A stretch of DNA of 64,000 nt from Bacteroidota bacterium (GTDB taxonomy: Bacteria; Bacteroidota; Ignavibacteria; Ignavibacteriales; Melioribacteraceae): positions 1-64,000 of the forward strand of contig JAHJUE010000031.1 in assembly GCA_018829205.1 (NCBI GenBank). Reading direction: 5' to 3'. The notes beneath the pieces were generated by a model. It searched no databases, was not told the DNA's origin, and saw only the letters and a program-made list of their open reading frames with translations. This document shows positions 18,208 to 28,469 of the stretch, piece after piece. The position numbers and the translations under genes are program-made. Positions within the stretch are counted from its first letter, which is position 1; each line of letters opens with the position of its first letter.

Positions 18208-19925
18208 AGCTGCCATTGGATATCATCGAACCATTGTTTTAATTTTACTCTGTCCAGATTGATGATTTCTCTTTTTTCAATACCCGAAGGCACCGCAAAG
18301 TATTCATTCATTTTACCGTAAATTAATTCTCTTTCGGTAAGTTCAACCCGCGTATATAAATGCCAAAGTGTAATAATATCATATTCTTTAGCGGCATTAA
18401 TAATTTTTGTTAACGACTCAAATCCGCCGTTTTTATACTGCAGATTTTTTAATTCTTCAACCAGCTCGGGAGATGCATTCTTATTATAAGGTACTCCGGG
18501 CCGCGCACCCAGTCTTGTTTCACTAATGTAATTACGTATTACATAAACAAAATCATTTTCAAGATTAACTTCTAATATGCCGCCCATGACTTCAATTCTG
18601 CTGTCGCCCGGGGATTTAAAAGTTATTTTAGAAATACTTCCCAAATCAATTATTTGACTAAGTCCGCATTGAATAACAAGACCGCTTTTAGCCGCGCCGG
18701 TAGTAATTTCTATTGTTCCTTTCAATAAGTTAACTTCACTTAAATCTTTCATTCCTTTGTTTAAGGTTAACTCGGAAGATTCTTTTAATACTATTTTGCC
18801 TACATCAGGAATTTTCACTAAAACTTCGGCAGATGCGTCTGTAATTAATGTCTGCTTTTCAAAAAGTTTGGCTGGATCTGTACCGTTTGAAATTCTGTAT
18901 CTGCCATTAATCGCTTCAACTTGCCAAGGAGTATTTTTTTGAAAATATGTATAATAATACGCTGTGGCAACAATAATGCATGTGAATACTATAAAAACCA
19001 ATACCTGTTTGCTGGCAAGCCGAGGAAGTTTTAATTGAAAAGATTTTTTTTCTTGTTTATTCTGGGTGTAAGGTTTATTTCTTAACGGTTTTTCTTTTTC
19101 TTTTTTTATGGGCTTTAATTCTTTTTCGAACTTCTGTTTTGTTAATAATCTTAAATCTTCCTCTTTTTTTTGTTTGGATTTTTCTTCAAGGCCTTGTTTA
19201 AATAATTCATTAAAAATAGAATCCCTTATAACCTCCGGCGGAGTTATATTAGGCTGAAAGGAGTTTAAAGTCGTAAAGAAAAATACAAGTTCATAATGCT
19301 TTTCTTTACTAAGAGATAAGAATTCCAATTTTTCTGATAATTCATCGGAATTTTTCACAGCTAATATTTCATTATATCGGCCTAATAGTTTTAATTGCGA
19401 TTGATCGTCAAGTATATCCAGTCTTTGCAATACTTTGTCGCGTATACTAAATAATTTCGCGCCCTGTTTTTCTATATCATTATCTTCGGTTAAAATTCCA
19501 ATTTTTTCAAGAGAATAATTTTCAATATCGTGCAGTACAAAAATAAATCTTTCATCCTGCTCAAGATCAAGTATAACTTTCTCAACAGAGGTTAAATTTT
19601 CTGTGATAGGCTCAATTTCGTTTTTCTTGTTTTCTTCTACTAAGTATGCAGCTATATATTTAGTTTTTAATTCGTCATAAATTTCTTTTATTGCCAAATC
19701 ATAAAACCATTCTGAAAATAAATTATCCCCGTTAAAGAATTTTAGCTCTTCCCAAGTTTTAATAAATATTTTCTTCGTAAGTATATTGGATATATCTGTG
19801 TCGGCAGTAATAATAAAACAAATTGCATAGATTTTTTTGAGGTAGAAATCACTTAGCTCCATAAAAGCGTTTTTTCTGCCGCTCTTAGCTGATTTTACAA
19901 GAAATTCTATATAATCATTATTCAC
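18204..19925 (-). CDS. ECF sigma-like domain fused to a membrane-anchored FecR domain
   Basis: A 573-aa protein read from a GTG start. Residues 5-86 resemble ECF sigma region 2 (LVKSAKSGRKNAFMELSDFY, then ILTKKIFIKTWEEL and FSEWFYDLA). Residues about 112-170 resemble region 4 (DERFIFVLHDIENYSLEKIG), although the usual recognition-helix consensus is degraded. A charged linker (240-300) precedes one membrane helix (about 307-328). An extracytoplasmic FecR-like domain (about 337-465) follows, with GRYRISNG, a LLKGTIEI strand and GGILEV. A C-terminal helical tail completes it. Sigma and FecR parts are normally separate proteins. This fusion could be a tethered sigma factor, or a sigma-derived anti-sigma. 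The domain reading is by eye. Confidence 0.7.
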   Translation of the reverse strand: MNNDYIEFLVKSAKSGRKNAFMELSDFYLKKIYAICFIITADTDISNILTKKIFIKTWEELKFFNGDNLFSEWFYDLAIKEIYDELKTKYIAAYLVEENKKNEIEPITENLTSVEKVILDLEQDERFIFVLHDIENYSLEKIGILTEDNDIEKQGAKLFSIRDKVLQRLDILDDQSQLKLLGRYNEILAVKNSDELSEKLEFLSLSKEKHYELVFFFTTLNSFQPNITPPEVIRDSIFNELFKQGLEEKSKQKKEEDLRLLTKQKFEKELKPIKKEKEKPLRNKPYTQNKQEKKSFQLKLPRLASKQVLVFIVFTCIIVATAYYYTYFQKNTPWQVEAINGRYRISNGTDPAKLFEKQTLITDASAEVLVKIPDVGKIVLKESSELTLNKGMKDLSEVNLLKGTIEITTGAAKSGLVIQCGLSQIIDLGSISKITFKSPGDSRIEVMGGILEVNLENDFVYVIRNYISETRLGARPGVPYNKNASPELVEELKNLQYKNGGFESLTKIINAAKEYDIITLWHLYTRVELTERELIYGKMNEYFAVPSGIEKREIINLDRVKLKQWFDDIQWQL

Positions 19926-20087
19926 AGTTAAGTACTATATCTTTATTATTGAAACAAAATAAGCTGAATTATTATAATTACGGTTTATAATTCAAAATGA
20001 AATTATCACAAAACATAAAAATAATTATTTTGAAATGAAATACAATCTTTTAATTAAAAGGGGAATAAGGCAATTTAAAGGAAAATG

Positions 20088-21215
20088 TTAATTTACGGTT
20101 ATTGTAATAAGACTGATATCATCCGTAAATTTGTTTTGAGTGTAGTCAGAGAGATTAGATTTTATTACATCAGCCGCATTTTCATTATCATCAACCGATT
20201 TAATTATTTGTACAAGTTTATCAGCGCCAAGTATTTCACTTCCCGGGTTCTGAGCTTCCAAGATACCGTCGGTAATAAGAAATAACCTGTCGTGTTTTTC
20301 CAACCTGTATTCTTTATCGACATATATGCTTCCGTCTGTAAAACCTAATAACATTCCATTCGATTGTTCGATTAAAACTTCGTTTCCTTTCTTAATAAAC
20401 AAAGGAATATCTCCCGCGCCCCCGTATTTTACAGACATATCTTGATTATTCAAAATAATAACCGAAAGCGTAATAAAAACATCGGCGATTTTTTCGTCTT
20501 TGTAAATTGTTTCGTTTAATTTCTTAAGGATTAACGATGGGAAATAATTATCAACCGAATCAAATATGGTTCTTACCGCGTTTCTTACATATCCTGCGTA
20601 TGCATATGCAAAATACCAAGCGCCCCAGCGTTTTCCCATAACGTCGCCAAGAATGATGGCTAAATTATTCTCGTCAAGTTTAATATAATCTATAAAATCT
20701 CCGCCCGGGACTTCGTCAAATGGTCTGTGCCAATGGTTAATTTCGAAATTATTAAAAATTGGTAGTTCTTTCGGGACAACACTGTTGGCAAAATTTCCGG
20801 CTGATTTCCTAATTTCTTCCAATGCGTTCTGCTTGCCCAGCATCAGGCTTTTAACAATAGCGGATATTTTTGCAATTACAATTCTTGGGCTTAAAGTTTT
20901 GGAAATATATTCTTCGATTTCAAGATCATATCCTTGAAGAGTGTCTTTATCGCTGTCGTTTGACGTTAAAAAAACAAAAGGTATTTTTCTTAATGAAGGA
21001 TCTGTTAACATATTTTTTCTGAATTCAAAACCGTTCATTACAGGCATTGCAACATCGCTAATAATAAAATCAGGCAGAAAGTTTTTAGCCTCCTCTAATC
21101 CTTCTTTTCCGTTTAAGGCAGTTTTGCAGATGTATCCGGCTTTTTTCAGTTCAAAATTATAAATGCGCAAAACATTCGGATCATCTTCTACTAAAAGAAT
21201 TTTTAACTCGTTCAT
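20088..21215 (-). CDS. Response regulator with SpoIIE/RsbU-type PP2C phosphatase
   Basis: A 375-aa protein. The receiver domain (1-122) has the acidic pair EDD at 10-12, phospho-acceptor Asp54 in IISDVAMP, the switch Thr in FLTSND and the Lys in YISKT. The C-terminal PP2C-like domain (about 150-375) has metal-binding Asp residues in EVPGGDFIDY and ILGDVMGK, then YGGAGDIP and ITDGILEAQN. Such proteins dephosphorylate STAS anti-sigma antagonists. The STAS gene lies 27 bp upstream on the same strand, so the pair is an operon. Confidence 0.92.
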   Translation of the reverse strand: MNELKILLVEDDPNVLRIYNFELKKAGYICKTALNGKEGLEEAKNFLPDFIISDVAMPVMNGFEFRKNMLTDPSLRKIPFVFLTSNDSDKDTLQGYDLEIEEYISKTLSPRIVIAKISAIVKSLMLGKQNALEEIRKSAGNFANSVVPKELPIFNNFEINHWHRPFDEVPGGDFIDYIKLDENNLAIILGDVMGKRWGAWYFAYAYAGYVRNAVRTIFDSVDNYFPSLILKKLNETIYKDEKIADVFITLSVIILNNQDMSVKYGGAGDIPLFIKKGNEVLIEQSNGMLLGFTDGSIYVDKEYRLEKHDRLFLITDGILEAQNPGSEILGADKLVQIIKSVDDNENAADVIKSNLSDYTQNKFTDDISLITITVN

Positions 21216-21242
21216 AAAAAAATAAAATAGTTAAAACGGCGG

Positions 21243-21596
21243 CTAATTTTCAAAACTTTGAATTGCAGTTTCAAGATCCGGGTAAATTTTAAAGACTTTA
21301 TTAATACCGGTCAGCATAAAAATATTATTTTGTGAATTATTATTAAATACCAATCGCAGGTTACCATTATTTGCAGTAATCTTTTTCAATGAAAAAACCA
21401 AAGCGCCAAGAAAAGTAGAATCAATAATACTGCATTTTCTTAAATCAACAATAATTTTACTTGTGCCTTTTTCAATAAAATCAATAACGAACGTTCTGAA
21501 TCTTCCAGCTTCGGTTAAAGTGGCTTGATTCATATTTAATTGTATAACCGTCACATCATCTTTAATATAATCTTCAAATTTTCTTACAGCTTCCAA
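21243..21596 (-). CDS. STAS-domain anti-sigma factor antagonist (RsbV/SpoIIAA-like)
   Basis: A 117-aa single-domain STAS protein. The phosphorylation loop IIDSTFLGALV places the acceptor at Ser60 or Thr61 after Asp59, and the strand KIIVDLRKC precedes it. The start is TTG at 21596, with GAGGAA a few bases upstream; the next in-frame Met (residue 22) would cut off the first strands. It is co-directional with the downstream SpoIIE-type phosphatase, its expected enzyme. No RsbW-type serine kinase gene was seen nearby. Confidence 0.85.
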   Translation of the reverse strand: MEAVRKFEDYIKDDVTVIQLNMNQATLTEAGRFRTFVIDFIEKGTSKIIVDLRKCSIIDSTFLGALVFSLKKITANNGNLRLVFNNNSQNNIFMLTGINKVFKIYPDLETAIQSFEN

Positions 21597-21745
21597 AATT
21601 CCTCACATGTACAAAATACTTTATGTTCAAAAACAAATAAACAAAACATAATAATATAATAAAATTGTTTAGATACCTAAAGCATTTTATTTATATTGCT
21701 TACGGGCTTTTTCTACAATATAACTTAAATAAAATTAAAAGCATG

Positions 21746-21819
21746 TGCCCCCGAGAGGATTCGAACCTCCGACCTGCGGTTTAGGAAACCGACGCTCTAT
21801 CCTGCTGAGCTACAGGGGC
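21746..21819 (-). tRNA. tRNA-Arg (anticodon CCU)
   Basis: The reverse strand folds as a 74-nt cloverleaf: acceptor GCCCCTG/CGGGGGC, D-arm GCTC/GAGC, anticodon loop TTCCTAA reading CCU, T-arm GGAGG TTCGAAT CCTCT, discriminator A. The 27:43 pair at the base of the anticodon stem is T-C, a mismatch. The 3' CCA is not encoded. It decodes AGG. Confidence 0.95.
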
Positions 21820-21992
21820 ATTAAAATTACAAACATAAATATAATTATTGTCGAATGGGTTTCCAAAATATCATTGTTTATTATTGAAATAATAAAAATA
21901 TATTTTTAGTTTTGATTTGCTTAAATTGCTGTGTAGATTTCAATTTTTCAGCTGATGTACTAATTAAACTATTATCACTTTTATGATTTGTT

Positions 21993-22874
21993 ATGGAACT
22001 TAAAAAAGTAGTCGGTAAACTTAAACCCGACGAAGTCGCAAAATTTAACTCTGTTCTAAAAGTATTAAAATATACTCAATCGGGAATTATTATTAAAAAT
22101 TTAGTAACTACCGATAAAAAAAGTTTTGTTGAAGTTAGTTTTGAAGTCAATACTGAAAGTTACAACATTATAATTGAAAAATTAGCTTTAAATAGGATTA
22201 ATCTGGAATTAAATGATGAAGCATCAACCAAAATTATTGAAGAAGCTAATCAACAGTTGGAACGTGGAAAAAATAAAAATACATTTTTAGGATGGAACGG
22301 GGCTCCAACGGAAAAAAAGAAACTTACTGTTGAGCATATTACCAGCGACGGTAATTATGAAGAACTGATAAAAATTAGCCGTGATGTTAGTGCGACCAAA
22401 GAAGATGTTGCGAAAGCCGTATCAAAAATTGACAGCGCCATTAACAATGCTATGGAAAAAGCTTACAGTCCTGCTATCCAGGACCCTTATTATGCGGAAC
22501 AGGGTTTTAATAGACTGCTTCAAATAGCAGGAGATAGTAATTTAAGTCTTATAAATAAAAACGAATTCAGATTTAAAGCGGGAATTCAAGCAGTAAATAT
22601 TTGCGTTAAACACAAGGATCAGAATGTAAATCTTGTAACTATTTGCAATAATGCAAAAATTGATAATCTGGTAAGCGCAACTGCTGCGGTTAGACTTGCA
22701 GGCATTATAAATGAAAGTTCTTATAATAATAATAAAGTTTTGGATGTGGTTTTAAAAGAACTGAATATTAAATGGCTTGATTCAATATTTGACGGTGTTA
22801 GCCACAAATTTGCTGAGAAAGAAATTAAAGATTTTAAGAAATTGATTAAATATGTAGAAGATAAAAGAGAATAG
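21993..22874 (+). CDS. Hypothetical protein, 293 aa
   Basis: A cytosolic-type protein without signal peptide or membrane helices. The N-terminal 95 residues look mixed alpha/beta (an IIIKNLVTTDKKSFVEVSFEV strand pair). A low-complexity link (about 93-108) follows, and the last 170 residues look like a helical repeat bundle (DPYYAEQGFNRLLQIAGD, SATAAVRLAGII). It lies alone downstream of the tRNA, with an ATG start but no clear Shine-Dalgarno site. No family recognised. Confidence 0.65.
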   Translation: MELKKVVGKLKPDEVAKFNSVLKVLKYTQSGIIIKNLVTTDKKSFVEVSFEVNTESYNIIIEKLALNRINLELNDEASTKIIEEANQQLERGKNKNTFLGWNGAPTEKKKLTVEHITSDGNYEELIKISRDVSATKEDVAKAVSKIDSAINNAMEKAYSPAIQDPYYAEQGFNRLLQIAGDSNLSLINKNEFRFKAGIQAVNICVKHKDQNVNLVTICNNAKIDNLVSATAAVRLAGIINESSYNNNKVLDVVLKELNIKWLDSIFDGVSHKFAEKEIKDFKKLIKYVEDKRE

Positions 22875-23108
22875 CAGATATTATTTATCCGAAATTTAGT
22901 TGTTCGTAAGTTAATTAACCGGCTTGTTTTCTTCAAATATCATTTCTATATAACTGCACATTAATTATTAAAATCCAGCTTAAAAAAAATCGAAATTTTT
23001 TATTTGTGCAAATAGGTGATTCAAATATTAAGCATAAACCTATTTTGAATTATTTTGGTTTATCTAAATTGAATTTAGAGGTCTTTTTTAATAATTTTAT
23101 GATAGTGA

Positions 23109-24428
<1,320 letters not shown>

Positions 24429-24447
24429 TTTTAGTAAAGTATTGTAG

Positions 24448-24477
24448 AAAAGCGCCTGTAATTGGGCGCTTTTTTTT
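24448..24477 (+). terminator. Rho-independent terminator after enolase
   Basis: AAAAGCGCC pairs with GGCGCTTTT over an 8-nt loop and is followed by further T residues. Confidence 0.9.
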
Positions 24478-24519
24478 ACACCTAAATAAGATAAAGAGAA
24501 CTGAAAATCAGAGGCGGTT

Positions 24520-25908
24520 ATGCAGAAACAAAATTTGCAGTCTATTAATGCTATGATTAAGAAAAATAATATCGAAGTAATTGACTTAAAATGTATTGAT
24601 CTTGTAGGAAGACTTCATCACATATCTCTTCCCGTTTATCCCGATATAATGAAAAAAATGACAAGTGAAGGTGTGGGTTTTGACGGTTCGAGTTACGGAT
24701 TTAGAAAGGTTGAAAATAGTGATATGATTCTTGTGCCCGATCTTGATACCGCGGTTATTGATCCGTTCAGACAGGCGCCTACGCTTAGTTTTTATTCTCA
24801 TATACTATTAACCGACGATAAACGTTCCCCATTTCCTCAAGACGGAAGATACCTTGCAAAAAAAGCGGAAAAACTATTAAAAGATATTACCGGCGCTGAT
24901 AAGTCCTGGTGGGGACCTGAATTTGAATTTTATATTTTTTCGGATGTTGAATATGATACGAGAACATCTACATCATTTTATAATGTTAAACACGCCGAAG
25001 AATTTTATAAAAGAGCATATCATGCGGCTAATCCATTTGATATATATGATGATTTCCGTGATGAAGCGTCAAAACTTTTTAAACATTTCGGCATTGATGT
25101 AAAATACCATCATCACGAAGTCGGTGAAAGAGGTCAACAGGAAATTGAAACTTATTTCTCTGATTTATTATGTACCGGCGATAATATAATTTCAGCTAAA
25201 TATTTACTCTTTAACCTTGCACGTCAAAAAGATTTATTTGTTACTTTTATGCCTAAACCAATGTACCACCAGGCCGGAAATGGAATGCATTTGCATCTAT
25301 TCCTAACAAAAAAAGGAAAGAATGCTTTTTACAAAAAAGGCGAATACGGAAATGTAAATGAACTTGGCAGATATTTTATTGGCGGAATGCTTAAACATGG
25401 ACCTGCTCTTTCGGCATTCACAAATCCTAGTACTAATTCATATAAACGCCTCGTTCCCGGTTTTGAAGCTCCGGTAGCAATGACATACGGGCAGGGGAAC
25501 CGCGCTTCGGCAATAAGAATTCCTAAATATGTTTCAAATCCTCAGGAGACTAGGTTTGAATTTCGTCCGCCGGACGCAACAGCGAATCCTTATTTATGTT
25601 TAACTGCAATGCTGCTTGCGGGTATTGACGGTGTTGTAAACAAAATTGATCCTGTAAAAGAAGGTTACGGTCCTTTTGATAAAAATATTTTAAGCGATGA
25701 GTTTGTTTCTGAACATGACGTACAATTCCTCCCCAGAAATTTAACTGAAGCGTTAGATGCCCTGGCAGCTGATAATAATTTCTTAAAACGCGGCGGCATT
25801 TTTACTGATGAACTGCTGCAGCAATGGACTAATACAAAAAATGAAGAGATAAAAGCGATTGGCACTATGCCTCATCCTTTTGAATACAAAATGTACTTTA
25901 CTTTGTGA
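24520..25908 (+). CDS. glnA: Glutamine synthetase, type I family
   Basis: A 462-aa enzyme joining ammonia and glutamate with ATP. Conserved sites are FDGSSYGF in the N-terminal domain, the metal-binding GPEFEFYIF, NGMHLHLFL, the ATP-site FTNPSTNSYKRLVPGFEAP, and RFEFRPPDATANPYL. The segment that holds the adenylylated Tyr in enterobacterial GlnA (DKNLYDLPP) reads DKNILSDEF here, so adenylylation control is not expected. AGAGGCGG precedes the ATG closely. It is separated from enolase by a terminator and converges with the macro-domain gene. Confidence 0.93.
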   Translation: MQKQNLQSINAMIKKNNIEVIDLKCIDLVGRLHHISLPVYPDIMKKMTSEGVGFDGSSYGFRKVENSDMILVPDLDTAVIDPFRQAPTLSFYSHILLTDDKRSPFPQDGRYLAKKAEKLLKDITGADKSWWGPEFEFYIFSDVEYDTRTSTSFYNVKHAEEFYKRAYHAANPFDIYDDFRDEASKLFKHFGIDVKYHHHEVGERGQQEIETYFSDLLCTGDNIISAKYLLFNLARQKDLFVTFMPKPMYHQAGNGMHLHLFLTKKGKNAFYKKGEYGNVNELGRYFIGGMLKHGPALSAFTNPSTNSYKRLVPGFEAPVAMTYGQGNRASAIRIPKYVSNPQETRFEFRPPDATANPYLCLTAMLLAGIDGVVNKIDPVKEGYGPFDKNILSDEFVSEHDVQFLPRNLTEALDALAADNNFLKRGGIFTDELLQQWTNTKNEEIKAIGTMPHPFEYKMYFTL

Positions 25909-25926
25909 TATTTACTTTGTGCCTTC

Positions 25927-25963
25927 GTGCCTTTGTGGCAGAAATATTTTGCCACAAAGGCAC
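25927..25963. repeat. Inverted repeat of the TTTGTGCC type
   Basis: Perfect 14-bp arms GTGCCTTTGTGGCA and TGCCACAAAGGCAC flank a 9-nt centre. Weaker matching (CTTTGTGCCTTC, with CACAAGGACAC) extends outwards. It lies between convergent glnA and the macro gene and could act as a two-way terminator, though it lacks a T run. It resembles the element at 42862. Confidence 0.75.
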
Positions 25964-25970
25964 AAGGACA

Positions 25971-26483
25971 CTATGAATCACAAAGAAGATTTTTATAAAT
26001 TTCTAAATCCCCTTCACTAAAACATACAAATATTACTTTCTCAATTGAAGTATTAATACTCAAAAATTCTTTCACATTTTTGATCGCAATTTTACACGCG
26101 CGCTCAAAAGGGAATGAATAAACCCCCGTGCTGATTGAAGGAAAAGCAATTGTTTTAATATTATTTTCTTCGGCAAGTTTTAATGAACTTTTATAACAGT
26201 TTGCTAGCAGATTGTCTTCATTATTATTTCCGCCATGCCAAACCGGTCCGACAGTGTGAATAACAAATTTAGCGTGAAGATTGTAGCCCTTTGTAATTTT
26301 TGCTTCGCCTGTAATGCAGCCATTTAAAGTTCTGCATTCTTTTAATAATTCCGGTCCGGCTGCGCGGTGAATTGCACCGTCTACTCCGCCCCCACCTAGT
26401 AGTGATGAATTCGCGGCGTTTACTATTGCGTCGACTTTAAATGTTGTAATATCGCCTTTTGCGGCTTCAATTCTTTTCTTCAT
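25971..26483 (-). CDS. Macro-domain protein (O-acetyl-ADP-ribose deacetylase type)
   Basis: A 170-aa single macro domain. The ADP-ribose loop [27 protein letters not shown] (about residues 23-49) and the second loop [15 protein letters not shown] match the YmdB/MacroD class, including the Asn and Asp that act in deacetylation or mono-ADP-ribose removal. It is the last gene of a minus-strand group but is separated from the cupin gene by 156 bp, so it may have its own promoter. Confidence 0.93.
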   Translation of the reverse strand: MKKRIEAAKGDITTFKVDAIVNAANSSLLGGGGVDGAIHRAAGPELLKECRTLNGCITGEAKITKGYNLHAKFVIHTVGPVWHGGNNNEDNLLANCYKSSLKLAEENNIKTIAFPSISTGVYSFPFERACKIAIKNVKEFLSINTSIEKVIFVCFSEGDLEIYKNLLCDS

Positions 26484-26576
26484 TTTATTAATCAGATTTT
26501 ATGAAGATTAATAATTAATGAATCCTCTGCGATGATTTGAATTATAAAATAAACTTTCTTTGCAATTGTAACACTT

Positions 26577-26613
26577 GAATCCACTTATCTACAGAAATCC
26601 CCGTAGAGGATTC
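26577..26613. repeat. Imperfect hairpin between cupin and macro genes
   Basis: Outer arms GAATCC/GGATTC and inner arms TCTAC/GTAGA fold with a one-sided bulge and a 10-nt loop. There is no T run, so it is not a classic terminator. Confidence 0.35.
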
Positions 26614-26639
26614 ATAATTTCACGCACAAAAAATTAAAG

Positions 26640-27143
26640 TTAAGCCAGTGTTAATCTTTTTATTAATTCTTTTTGTTCCGGAAATTTGGAAATTAGTTCT
26701 TCACTTGTTCCCATTTCAAAATCACTAAAATCAAAGCCGGGCGCGACAGTTGCGCCGATTAATGAAAAAGAATTTTTATCGATTACTTCCGCGGCGAACC
26801 AGCAGTTTCTTAAAACAGTATACTGAAAAAATTCATTTGCGGACAAACCGTTTCCCAAATTAATTCTATTATAATTCCCGTTTTCATTAATAATATGAAG
26901 CAGGAGGGGAGAGCCGTAATAAAAATGCCAGGTCTCATCCGACTTTAATTTATGGAATGAAGAAAACTGTTCCTTCTCCAACAAATAATAAATTGATGTC
27001 CCGAAATTTCTATCGCCTGTAAATCTTTCTGGCAGTCCGCTGGTTTTAATTATTTCGTCTGATCGGTAAACCTCTTTAAAATATCCGCCTTCAGGGTGAG
27101 GCTGAAGTTCTAATTTTTCTATAATTATTTTTGAAGCATGCAT
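26640..27143 (-). CDS. DUF985 cupin-fold protein
   Basis: A 167-aa cupin-superfamily protein. The opening LQPHPEGGYFKEVYRSDE, then TSIYYLLEKEQFSSFHKL, DETWHFYYGSPL and the closing ATVAPGFDFSDFEMG are the DUF985 pattern, with His and Glu that may bind a metal. The ATG at 27143 begins one base after the upstream esterase stop (TAAAATG); a TTG 12 bp earlier is possible but less likely. Function in this family is mostly unassigned. Confidence 0.88.
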   Translation of the reverse strand: MHASKIIIEKLELQPHPEGGYFKEVYRSDEIIKTSGLPERFTGDRNFGTSIYYLLEKEQFSSFHKLKSDETWHFYYGSPLLLHIINENGNYNRINLGNGLSANEFFQYTVLRNCWFAAEVIDKNSFSLIGATVAPGFDFSDFEMGTSEELISKFPEQKELIKRLTLA

Positions 27144-27144
27144 T

Positions 27145-27930
27145 TTATTTGCCAAATAGAAATTTTAATGGAATGTGCAGTCGTTTCGCCCAATCAACTT
27201 CGGAATGAATTCCGCCTTTTTCGATATGCCATTTAAGCGAATCATTGTATCCGATCTCAGTTAAAAGCTTATACATATTTTTATTATCTTCAATTAATTC
27301 TGTTTCACAATCTCCGCAATCCATATATAATTTTATTTTTTTAATTATTTTGGGACTGTTTTTAACCATGGGGAATACGGCTTTATTATCGATCCAAAAT
27401 GAATTTGACAAACAGCCGGCTTTTCCGAATACAGCGGGAATATTCCACATAAGCTGAAATGATATCAATCCCCCTAATGAAGAACCCATTACAGCTGTAT
27501 TATCAGCCGAATGTTTAGTCCTGTAATTTTCATCAATATGAGATTTTAATTCCTGAATAATAAATTGGGCGTAGCTCTTTCCTTTGTCGGTAAAATAATT
27601 GTATTCTTCAAGCCGGTCTCTTGTATTATAAATTCCTACAACAATAATTTCTTCAATCTCATTTTTATTTAAAAGTCTTGTTATTGTTTCGTCAACTTTC
27701 CAGTCGTAACCAATAAAAGATGTTTGGGGATTGAATAAATTCTGACCGTCGTGCATATAAAGTACAGGGTAACGTTTTGTTGAAGAAGAATAAGAAGGAG
27801 GGAGCCACACAATAATATCTCTTTCGTTCTTAAGATTATAACTGTAGAATTCATGAATATATTCAACTTGCCCGATTATATCATCATTTCCGAAGTTGGA
27901 AAACTCTATATCATAATTATCAGTATTCAT
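27145..27930 (-). CDS. Alpha/beta-hydrolase-fold esterase (enterochelin-esterase/Fes-like)
   Basis: A 261-aa hydrolase of the esterase D/Fes type. Key parts are VLYMHDGQNLF (oxyanion region), nucleophile Ser in AVMGSSLGGLIS, the acid in LYMDCGDCE, and the final His in EKGGIHSEVDWAKR. No signal peptide, so it is cytosolic. It is tightly linked to the DUF985 cupin gene and 25 bp from the TerB-like gene upstream, suggesting a three-gene operon. The substrate is unknown. Confidence 0.86.
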   Translation of the reverse strand: MNTDNYDIEFSNFGNDDIIGQVEYIHEFYSYNLKNERDIIVWLPPSYSSSTKRYPVLYMHDGQNLFNPQTSFIGYDWKVDETITRLLNKNEIEEIIVVGIYNTRDRLEEYNYFTDKGKSYAQFIIQELKSHIDENYRTKHSADNTAVMGSSLGGLISFQLMWNIPAVFGKAGCLSNSFWIDNKAVFPMVKNSPKIIKKIKLYMDCGDCETELIEDNKNMYKLLTEIGYNDSLKWHIEKGGIHSEVDWAKRLHIPLKFLFGK

Positions 27931-27955
27931 TTAAAATAGTTTTAACCGGGGGATA

Positions 27956-28372
27956 TTATAAAAAGTTTTCAATTTCCAGATATAGATTTTCATTAATGAC
28001 GGATTTTAATTTCCATGCGTCTTTTAACGCATTATCAATCCAAGTACCTTCAATATTATTTACTTCAGCAATTAATTTTAAGTAATCGATTTCTCGGTCG
28101 TCATAATCGTGATCAATAAATGCAAGTTTAATACCGTCAATAATAAAACTTTTAGCGATTGATTTGTTTGAAAAATGGGGCGGAGTATTTGAAATATATT
28201 CATTCTCCAAAATTTCATTTATAGCAGTAATGCAGAATTGTTTTTCAAACCCTAATTTGTGTCCTGCTTTCATTACCAGTTCACGTTCTTCTTCTGAAAC
28301 CAGGTTATCCTTACCTATTAAAATAAGCAGTCCTTTTAAGTAATTACTTCTGTCTAAAAAATCTATTTTCAT
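27956..28372 (-). CDS. TerB-like helical domain protein
   Basis: A 138-aa all-helical protein. Two matching halves have the TerB/DjlA-N pattern: IGKDNLVSEEERELVMKAGHKLGF, and LAFIDHDYDDREIDYLKLIAEVNNI, each with an acidic turn that may bind metal. It is probably the first gene of the minus-strand operon with the esterase and cupin. Its molecular role is unclear; TerB-like domains occur in stress and chaperone settings. Confidence 0.7.
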   Translation of the reverse strand: MKIDFLDRSNYLKGLLILIGKDNLVSEEERELVMKAGHKLGFEKQFCITAINEILENEYISNTPPHFSNKSIAKSFIIDGIKLAFIDHDYDDREIDYLKLIAEVNNIEGTWIDNALKDAWKLKSVINENLYLEIENFL

Positions 28373-28469
28373 AAAAACTTCTTGCAGTTTATTTTATAAA
28401 GAATATATATTACGATAAATTATTAACTTAACAATTCTACGAATTTCTTCATAGTTTTGAAACAATTTA

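Noticed and set aside
20085-20285. Plus-strand 66-aa frame inside the SpoIIE-type gene
   Set aside because: Lies within a well-supported gene on the opposite strand and has no own signals.
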